Notes under the pieces: generated by a model
Databases searched by the model: none
The model's input: the letters and a program-made list of their open reading frames with translations, nothing else
Told to the model about the DNA's origin: nothing
Part shown: positions 20,888-25,813 of the stretch, one piece after another
Position numbering within the stretch: position 1 is the stretch's first letter
Layout of the letters: every line of letters starts with the position of its first letter
Made by a program: the position numbers and the translations under genes
IMG/VR virus record: IMGVR_UViG_3300046808_000590
Span: 1 to 25,813 of that record
From: a virus
Strand: one strand, 5' to 3'
DNA: 25,813 nt

Positions 20888-23196
20888 TATCCTTTGGTTC
20901 TTGTGCGGTCGTAAATCGTCCGCTCATTTGACAGTATCAAATCCCGCCCGCTGATGCGCCCGGTCACCACCACCTGCTGCGCGCTCTGCCCGCCGCCCAT
21001 CATCTTCATAAACTCGCCCATCCGTTCGAACGGAATGATGGCCTCCTTGCCCGACGGGTTGTCGCCGACCATTGCCAGCATCGGCCCGGTGACAAGACCG
21101 CCCTGCGCAAAGGCTGGCACGCCAAGGCTTGGACCGCTGCCTCCAGTTGATTGACTGCGCGCTGCCTTTGCAAGTTCGGATTTGGCAAATGAGCCGAGCG
21201 CCACAAGGGCAATACCTGCCGCAAGCGCAACGTAAGGGTTTAAGTTCACAAGCGCCTTCTGGATGCCGTCAATAGTAATACCAACTCCGATTGCAATTTG
21301 GCCCACTTGGATAGCGAGGTCGGCAAGCGTTGCAATAATCATCCGGCCCGCCCCCTGCATTCCATCTCCCGAAGACAACGCTGCGCCCGCCATGGCCGCA
21401 AGGTTGAACACAATGCTCTCCGCGGCTTGTTCAATAGCATCCTCAATAGCCGCCGCAAAATTTAATCCCTTTTGTTGCGCATTGTCGTATGCCGTTCCAA
21501 GGCCGGTAAGCGCTTCGATTTGCGCGTTGATTGCCTCGGTTGTGGCGTTGCTCACAATCGGCCCGCCCGTGTTGGTGACTGGGCCGGTGTCAGCGTTTGG
21601 GTTAATGGGTGTGAGAACCTCCGGGGCCACCACCCGGTTCAGCATCTCCTGCTTCAACGCAAGCGCCTCGGTCTCGTTGCCCAGCAGTTGTGCGGCGATG
21701 GCGGCGTCGCGGTAGGCGGCGGCTTGAGACGTCACCCGGTTGTTTAGATCACCCGTGATTTTGTACTCCGCGTCGATAGCGGCAAGCCGGTCGTCAAGTT
21801 GCGTGAGGTACGCCTTTGCGGCCGCTTCCGCCTCTTTCCTGCGCTGCTTCGCCTCTGCCGCAACCCGCTCTGCTTCTGCCGCCGCTTCGCGCTCGGCCTC
21901 GGCTTGCGCCTCTATCTCCGCCGTCCTGCGCTGCGACCAGTAGGCGTCGCTCTCCTTCTGCGCACGGAGTTTTTTGTAACCCTCTAACGTCTCTTCAGCG
22001 GCTTTCAACTCCTTGAGCAGTTGCTCCTTGCTCGGGCCGCCGCGCAAGGTGTTGTAGAGGTTCCGAAGTTCCTCCACCTTCTTGCCCTGCTCGTCGATGG
22101 CTTGGTTGATTTCCAAGATGGATTCGCTCGCCGCAAGACCCTTCACGCTGTCTCGCAGTTTGTCTATCTTCTGTACTGCCGTCTCTGCCCGTCGCGTGAA
22201 CGTGTAGATGGCAATCCCAAGTGCCACAACAGCCGCCGCTGCGATGACATAAGGGTTGGCAAGCACCGATGCGTTCAGTTTCAGCTGCTCAATCCTCGCC
22301 AATCTCATCGCGCCCTTGATGGTCACAAAGGCGTTTATCATCCCGCTCACCGCGATGAGCGTTGGGCCGATGGCGGCAAGCAGCCCGCCGACCACTACGG
22401 CCAGCGTCTTGGTCTCGTCGCTCCATCCCTTCACCTCATCTACCACGTCCCGAATTAAAGCAAGCAAAGGCTTGAGCGCATCGTTAATGATGCCGCCAAA
22501 CTCTTCGGCGAGCGCGCCTATCTCGATAGCCAGTTGCGTGTATGGGTCTGCGTTGGCAGCCGCCGCCGCAGCCCCGCCGAACTGCGTTTCCAACTCGCCC
22601 AAGATGACCGCCTGCGCTGCGGTGACATTACCCGCTTCAACTAACGTTTCAATCTGCTCCTTTTGCTGCGCGGTAAACTGCACGCCAGCCCGACCCAAAG
22701 CGGTGACGCCTTTGATGGGGGCGTTCAGCGCCTTGCCAAATTGCAAAGTGGCTGATGTTAGGTCGGTGCCGGTACGAGTTGCGTAATCCAAAATAGCCTG
22801 CTGGGCGCGGTCAAACTCTTGCCCGGTCACACTCGTAAACGTGAGCAGGTTGGCCGTGACGTTCTGCAGAATATCGTCATCGTCAAACAACGACACCCGC
22901 TGCAAGCCTTCGGCAAGCGTGGAAAGTTGGTCAACGGAACGGCCTGCCGCCCCGCCGGTGGACTTCACCGCGGCCTCCACCTGGGCAATGGCCTTGGCGC
23001 TATCCACGAAACTCTTCGTGGCAAGGCCGGCAAACGCAGCGATGGGGGCGGTCAAGCCAAGGGACAGATTTTGTCCGAGGCCGTTGAGGTTGTCGGCGGT
23101 TTCCCGCAAGCGTTTGGCCACGCCACCGAGCGCCCGGTCGAGCTGCTTGGTGTCGGCGCCAAAGATGATATTAAGAATCGCGTTGCTTTTCGCCAT
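20887..23196 (-). CDS. Tape measure protein
   Basis: This 769-aa protein sets tail length and is ejected with the DNA. It is Ala-rich and helical. The N-terminal 330 residues are of the TP901 core type (FGADTKQLDRALGGVAKRLRETADNLNGLGQNLSLGLTAPIAAFAGLA...GQEFDRAQQAILDYATRTG). It has hydrophobic segments near 267-292 and 312-330 and another near 685-705, and a long charged coiled coil at about 425-475 (EIEAQAEAEREAAAEAERVAAEAKQRRKEAEAAA). It overlaps the chaperone frame by 26 bases. By length the tail should be of the order of 100 nm. Confidence 0.94.
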   Translation of the reverse strand: MAKSNAILNIIFGADTKQLDRALGGVAKRLRETADNLNGLGQNLSLGLTAPIAAFAGLATKSFVDSAKAIAQVEAAVKSTGGAAGRSVDQLSTLAEGLQRVSLFDDDDILQNVTANLLTFTSVTGQEFDRAQQAILDYATRTGTDLTSATLQFGKALNAPIKGVTALGRAGVQFTAQQKEQIETLVEAGNVTAAQAVILGELETQFGGAAAAAANADPYTQLAIEIGALAEEFGGIINDALKPLLALIRDVVDEVKGWSDETKTLAVVVGGLLAAIGPTLIAVSGMINAFVTIKGAMRLARIEQLKLNASVLANPYVIAAAAVVALGIAIYTFTRRAETAVQKIDKLRDSVKGLAASESILEINQAIDEQGKKVEELRNLYNTLRGGPSKEQLLKELKAAEETLEGYKKLRAQKESDAYWSQRRTAEIEAQAEAEREAAAEAERVAAEAKQRRKEAEAAAKAYLTQLDDRLAAIDAEYKITGDLNNRVTSQAAAYRDAAIAAQLLGNETEALALKQEMLNRVVAPEVLTPINPNADTGPVTNTGGPIVSNATTEAINAQIEALTGLGTAYDNAQQKGLNFAAAIEDAIEQAAESIVFNLAAMAGAALSSGDGMQGAGRMIIATLADLAIQVGQIAIGVGITIDGIQKALVNLNPYVALAAGIALVALGSFAKSELAKAARSQSTGGSGPSLGVPAFAQGGLVTGPMLAMVGDNPSGKEAIIPFERMGEFMKMMGGGQSAQQVVVTGRISGRDLILSNERTIYDRTRTKG

Positions 23197-23853
23197 TGGT
23201 GTTCAGTTTATGGGTCATCTTGGCGAACAGGTCGTGGTGCTTCTTGCCCAACTTCGGGGCGGCCTTCACCTTCGCCTTCGCCTTGGCATACGGGTTGAAG
23301 TCGTTCCATTCGAACGGGCGCGCGTTCTTTCCGCGGTTGATGTTGGCCGTCAAGGCCATCAACGCAGACGTGTGCATCCACTGCACTTCATCTTGGAATT
23401 CGTAGGCGCGGAGCATGATCGTAATCTCCCCGAAGGTACTGCGCCAAAAGGTATCGGGGTCACGGCCCCTCTCCAGCCACGCGACGTAGTAGTCGCGCAT
23501 CGTGGGCGGGTCACCCCCGCCGCCATCGCTTACTTTTTTTTTGTGTCGAGTTGGAGTGAGGCGAGGACTTTATCGCTGACCTCATCCCACGCAACGGAGC
23601 CGAACAGTGCGGCGAACTTCTCGAAGGTCAGCGGCAACTGCGCGTCCTTCACAAGGGCAGCAGTGCGCGCCCCTGCCCACACAAGCCGGGGCAGGGAGCG
23701 CAATGCCTTTGATTCGAGCAACTCCTGAAGGTCCGCCAACCCCGCGCCCTCTTCTTCGAGGAACAAATTCAGTGCATACATGTTGATGACAACGTCCACC
23801 GACAGGTCGTCGGTCAGTTGGACTGTGAATTCGCCGCGGAGCTGGTTGGCCAT
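23171..23853 (-). CDS. Tail assembly chaperone GT-type fusion, made by -1 frameshift
   Basis: The frame at 23500-23171 (109 aa from its first ATG) is open without interruption back to 23533, in the -1 frame of the upstream 107-aa chaperone. Slippage on A-AAA-AAG at 23539-23533 just before the stop of the first gene would join residue 107 to Val-Ser-Asp-Gly4-Asp-Pro-Pro-Thr and then MRDYYVAWLERG, giving 227 aa. This is the lambda G/GT arrangement: a short and a long chaperone from one gene just upstream of the tape measure. The T part is rich in aromatic and Lys residues (AKAKAKVKAAPKLGKKHHDLF). An independent start at 23500 is possible but has no evident ribosome signal. Confidence 0.85.
23505..23542 (-). 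promoter_or_regulatory. Programmed -1 frameshift signal: A9 slippery run plus stem-loop
   Basis: Minus-strand A9-G (23542-23533) contains the heptamer A-AAA-AAG in the correct frame, directly followed by the TAA stop. Eleven bases after the heptamer comes a 6-bp GC stem (GGCGGG 23521-23516, CCCGCC 23510-23505) with a 5-base loop. Confidence 0.85.
23530..23853 (-). CDS. Tail assembly chaperone, short form (G-like)
   Basis: This 107-aa protein lies between tail tube and tape measure. MANQLRGEFTVQLTDDLSVDVVINMYALNLFLEEEG followed by a helical region ending in LDTKKK fits the size and layout of phage tail chaperones that hold the tape measure while the tube polymerises. It starts in the tube gene's stop (TAATG). 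Its last codons form the slippery sequence that yields the long form. Confidence 0.85.
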   Translation of the reverse strand: MANQLRGEFTVQLTDDLSVDVVINMYALNLFLEEEGAGLADLQELLESKALRSLPRLVWAGARTAALVKDAQLPLTFEKFAALFGSVAWDEVSDKVLASLQLDTKKK

Positions 23854-24374
23854 TAGTTGTTGTTATTGTTGAACGTAGCGTCGTTGGTGTCGAGAACCGC
23901 CTTGTAGATGGTCCCGTCGCCCTCAAAGTTAACCGAGAACGAGGCCACTTCGTTCAACCCCGCACTCTCTTCGTACGTGGTGATGTAGCCCTTGCCCCAG
24001 TACATGATGTCCCCATCCACGCCCGTGGTCCAAGCCAACTTGATTTTGGTCTTGTTTTTCCAGAGCGTGAACAGGTCGGCGCCGGACTTCACGCTGCTGG
24101 ACAGGCCGTACTCGATGAGGCCGTCGCACGCCATTGTCCAGGACAGCGATGAGGTGAGGATTTCCCGCTCTCCGTCGTTGTCTTTGGTGGTGGCGTCGAT
24201 GACTTCCATCGAGCCGCTGAACGTGCCGGACGTCGCGCAGGCGACGATTTCCCACGTGTCGTTCTCGCTCGTGTTGTCTCCGTAAGTTCCGCCGCTGAAA
24301 GTGCCGCTATTGGCGCTCTCGTTGCTGATGTAAATGCCGATGGCATTACTCCTGATTTTCCCCGTTGTAGGCAT
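23853..24374 (-). CDS. Major tail (tube) protein
   Basis: This 173-aa protein is of the TP901-1 tube type: MPTTGKIRSNAIGIYISNES start, Gly/Ser/Thr-rich strands (GTFSGG, SGTFSGSMEVIDATTKDNDGEREILTSSLSWTMACDGL) and a C-terminal strand pair (GLNEVASFSVNFEGDGTIYKA). It ends in an unusual run of five Asn. Length is normal. Position directly before the chaperones and tape measure supports the call. Its first 29 bases overlap the end of the glycosyltransferase gene in another frame. Confidence 0.9.
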   Translation of the reverse strand: MPTTGKIRSNAIGIYISNESANSGTFSGGTYGDNTSENDTWEIVACATSGTFSGSMEVIDATTKDNDGEREILTSSLSWTMACDGLIEYGLSSSVKSGADLFTLWKNKTKIKLAWTTGVDGDIMYWGKGYITTYEESAGLNEVASFSVNFEGDGTIYKAVLDTNDATFNNNNN

Positions 24375-25095
24375 GGTGATCTAAATTTTGAAAGGATTTG
24401 AGTTGTGAAAGTTCGGGAAAGCTGCCGACCACCTCCGTCGGTGGGAACCGATCGGTCTTGCGCGCAAACCCCTCGAACTTGTTGATGTTCTCTTTGGTCT
24501 TCAGGTCAATGATGAGCGGCGTCTTGGTCTTGAGCAGGTACGTCAACTGGTCCGTGCAGCGCCAAATGTTCGCCCTAAACGACGCGTCCATTCCGCTCAT
24601 CAGTTCGCCGTCGTAGCACCGCCCCAAATGCTTTTGGCATTTGACCAGCAACTCGCGTCTGGTGCATCGCCCGACGTTGCTTTGACCCCGCCCCCCGAAT
24701 AGATGCGTGCGCCCGGTGGCTGCGTCGATGATGTAGAACTGGTCGTGTGCAATCCATGCCCGCCCGGCCTTGAGTTCCTTGGCCATCAACTCCGCCCAAT
24801 CTTCGCGCAGGATGTTGTCCGAGCAGTACTCCATGAAGTAGTCGAACTCAAGGTTGCGCAGCATCCACCGCAGGCCCATCTCGAACTTGGTGCCGATGGG
24901 CGAGTTCTTGAAGGGGAAGTGCAGGTAGCCGCGCTTTTCGCAGACGGCAGGCAGGTCTTTGTCGTCGCCAATCACCACCACCTCCGTCTCGATGCCGAGG
25001 CGTTTGAACTGCTCGCGCACCCGGTCGAGCGCGTCCATCGCAATGTTGCGAATGCGGGCGCGCTTGTACACGGGAAAGTGAATTGCAACCTTCAT
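24346..25095 (-). CDS. Glycosyltransferase, GT-A fold, in the tail module
   Basis: This 249-aa protein opens MKVAIHFPVYKRARIRNIAMDAL, followed by EVVVIGDD, a GT-A nucleotide-sugar-binding pattern. SDN at 92-94 (YFMEYCSDNILRED) takes the place of the DxD metal-binding motif. HDQFYIIDAATGRTHLFGG...GMDASFRANIW resembles the acceptor-side region of small family 2 enzymes. No membrane segment is present. It sits between a 44-aa basic protein and the tail tube, overlapping the tube gene by 29 bases, so it may decorate a virion protein. It is not closely similar to the other glycosyltransferase at 10686-11339. Confidence 0.83.
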   Translation of the reverse strand: MKVAIHFPVYKRARIRNIAMDALDRVREQFKRLGIETEVVVIGDDKDLPAVCEKRGYLHFPFKNSPIGTKFEMGLRWMLRNLEFDYFMEYCSDNILREDWAELMAKELKAGRAWIAHDQFYIIDAATGRTHLFGGRGQSNVGRCTRRELLVKCQKHLGRCYDGELMSGMDASFRANIWRCTDQLTYLLKTKTPLIIDLKTKENINKFEGFARKTDRFPPTEVVGSFPELSQLKSFQNLDHHAYNGENQE

Positions 25096-25099
25096 GCTT

Positions 25100-25107
25100 C
25101 AAATGTA
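25100..25107 (-). promoter_or_regulatory. Possible -7 promoter element before the tail glycosyltransferase
   Basis: TACATTTG matches TAnnTTTG exactly and lies in the 23-base gap before the ATG at 25095, but there is no -33 TTTG at 19-21 bases upstream. The ATG would be almost at the transcription start. Confidence 0.25.
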
Positions 25108-25118
25108 CGCAAGCCCAA

Positions 25119-25253
25119 TTACCTGCCTTGCCCGCCGTAGGGTTTGCGGTAGTTGCGTGAGTTCTTGTTCGTGCTGGTCTTCGTCTTCGCGTGAACGCCC
25201 GGCCGGCTGACTTCGCGCAGCACCTTGGTGTGGGTGGTTTGGGATTTCGCCAT
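25119..25253 (-). CDS. Small basic protein, 44 aa
   Basis: This gene starts in the stop of the dockerin-like gene (TGATG). The peptide is highly basic and polar (MAKSQTTHTKVLREVSRPG, then HAKTKTSTNKNSRNYRKPYGGQGR) with no hydrophobic core. It resembles short conserved proteins I associate with phages of Bacteroidota; the function is unknown. It may bind nucleic acid or be a disordered virion component. Confidence 0.72.
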   Translation of the reverse strand: MAKSQTTHTKVLREVSRPGVHAKTKTSTNKNSRNYRKPYGGQGR

Positions 25254-25390
25254 CAGAACATGGTTAGCAGTTGCAGCAGGTCGGCGATGTTAATCACCCC
25301 GTTGCGGTCGATGTCACCGGCGGGGTCGTAGTGCCCGGCCATTCCGGCCAGCACGTAGCCGAGCAGTTGTATGGGTGAAAGTAGCGTCAT
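25253..25390 (-). CDS. Dockerin-like / EF-hand mini-protein, 45 aa
   Basis: This 45-aa protein has an N-terminal hydrophobic helix (LSPIQLLGYVLAGMAG, 4-19) followed by one calcium-binding loop of dockerin type: D26-x-D28-x-N30-G31-x-I33-N34-x-x-D37, then LLQLLTMF. Positions 1, 3, 5, 6, 8, 9 and 12 of the loop all fit the type I dockerin pattern. Dockerins normally carry two such repeats and attach enzymes to cohesins; here there is one. It overlaps the preceding gene as ATGA and the next as TGATG. A Ca-dependent structural role in the tail is possible. Confidence 0.77.
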   Translation of the reverse strand: MTLLSPIQLLGYVLAGMAGHYDPAGDIDRNGVINIADLLQLLTMF

Positions 25391-25779
25391 GGCTCAGCAG
25401 GAAACCAACCTTCCGCGATCATAAATGCCTCGTCCCTGACCGTGACCGTGCTTGGCACGATGTGCCTAAAGGGGAACGCCTTGCTGCTAAAAATCACCTG
25501 CATCAGCGTCATGCGCTCCGCGTCGGTAATCTCCGGGAACAACGACACCAGCCGCTCCAACGTGACCAGCGGATGCACCGGGATGACGTAGTCCAAATCC
25601 ACCTGCAACGCTGCCCTGCCGTCCGTCGGGTGGTGGATGATGCCGAACACCGTGCCGTCGTGTTGGTCGGGGCTTTGGAATTGCAGGGGCAGCGTGATGC
25701 AGTACAGTTCGCGGGTGATGAACTGCGCTCGCTGCGGGCTTGTTAAAATCCCTTCGGGGCGGACGATGATAAATTGCAT
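25387..25779 (-). CDS. Hypothetical tail-region protein, 130 aa
   Basis: Not recognised. It is a soluble protein with a beta-rich N-terminal half (MQFIIVRPEGILTS...RELYCITLPLQFQSPDQHDGTVFGIIHHPTDGR) and a mixed C-terminal half (LERLVSLFPEITDAERMTLMQVIF...DEAFMIAEGWFP). It has one cysteine and no signal or membrane segment. It starts in the stop of the adhesin gene (TAATG) and ends in ATGA with the dockerin-like gene. The first 71 codons are repeated at the left edge of the window with synonymous changes, so the sequence is under protein-level selection. Confidence 0.85.
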   Translation of the reverse strand: MQFIIVRPEGILTSPQRAQFITRELYCITLPLQFQSPDQHDGTVFGIIHHPTDGRAALQVDLDYVIPVHPLVTLERLVSLFPEITDAERMTLMQVIFSSKAFPFRHIVPSTVTVRDEAFMIAEGWFPAEP

Positions 25780-25813
25780 TAGTAGACGTTGAAATAGTCG
25801 TTGAGGGCGGATT
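25567..25813. repeat. Terminal direct repeat, right copy
   Basis: Same sequence as 1-247 except for 8 substitutions. It covers the first part of the 130-aa gene and the last codons of the adhesin gene. Confidence 0.93.
25779..25813 (-). CDS. C-terminal end of the adhesin gene (second copy)
   Basis: The last codons (ALNDYFNVY, stop) of the 799-aa protein at 213-2612, cut by the right edge of the window. It is identical to the left copy and confirms that the sequence continues across the junction. Confidence 0.85.
   Translation of the reverse strand, partial: SALNDYFNVY

Noticed and set aside
1-25813. CRISPR arrays, rRNA genes, insertion sequences, integrase, DNA polymerase, helicase
   Set aside because: No spaced repeat array, rRNA-like sequence or transposase/integrase motif was seen on either strand, and no polymerase or helicase motifs appear in any supported protein.

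Overview
The window reads as one essentially complete genome of a small tailed phage with a long non-contractile tail (siphovirus morphology). It closes on itself: positions 1-247 and 25567-25813 are the same sequence with 8 mismatches, so the non-redundant genome is about 25,566 bp. Every supported gene lies on the minus strand. The host is probably a member of Bacteroidota. Starts lack Shine-Dalgarno sequences, the two best promoters match the Bacteroidota TTTG / TAnnTTTG pattern, and several proteins (a DUF3127-like ssDNA-binding protein, the tail-tip protein, a 44-residue basic protein) are of types I associate with phages of that phylum. No sequence search was possible.

Read in the direction of transcription (descending coordinates), the late operon starts in the roughly 310-bp gap at 10423-10115. 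It runs terminase small and large subunits, portal, a SAM methyltransferase, a single-chain protease-capsid fusion, an internal terminator, three connector/closure proteins, and a tail-terminator domain fused to a large adhesin. It crosses the window edge at position 1 and continues from 25779: a 130-aa unknown, a 45-aa dockerin-like protein, a 44-aa basic protein, a glycosyltransferase, the tail tube, frameshifted tail-assembly chaperones, the tape measure, a 912-aa tail tip, and a lysis cassette (TM/coiled-coil protein, M15 peptidase, two holin-like proteins). A terminator at 17088-17122 ends it.

A second unit starts from a promoter at 17039-17069. It encodes a possible annealing or ssDNA protein, two small unknowns, a PD-(D/E)XK exonuclease, a membrane protein, a DUF3127-like ssDNA-binding protein and a small HTH protein, and ends at a terminator with a UACG tetraloop (14061-14094). 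A tRNA-like stretch (15908-16051) sits in the only long non-coding gap of this unit.

A third unit starts from a promoter flanked by a perfect 8-bp inverted repeat (14008-14053). Its first gene is a 47-aa ribbon-helix-helix protein, followed by a winged-helix replication protein whose gene carries iteron-like repeats (probable origin), an unknown, a PAPS-reductase-like ATP-pyrophosphatase, an unknown, a glycosyltransferase and an HNH nuclease next to the terminase. No integrase, polymerase or helicase is visible, so the phage is probably virulent and relies on host replication enzymes.

The most notable observations are the DNA-level repeats in the initiator gene, the ribbon-helix-helix gene with its operator, the methyltransferase flanked by a 12-bp direct repeat, the tail-terminator/adhesin fusion, the tRNA-like element, and the dockerin-like mini-protein.
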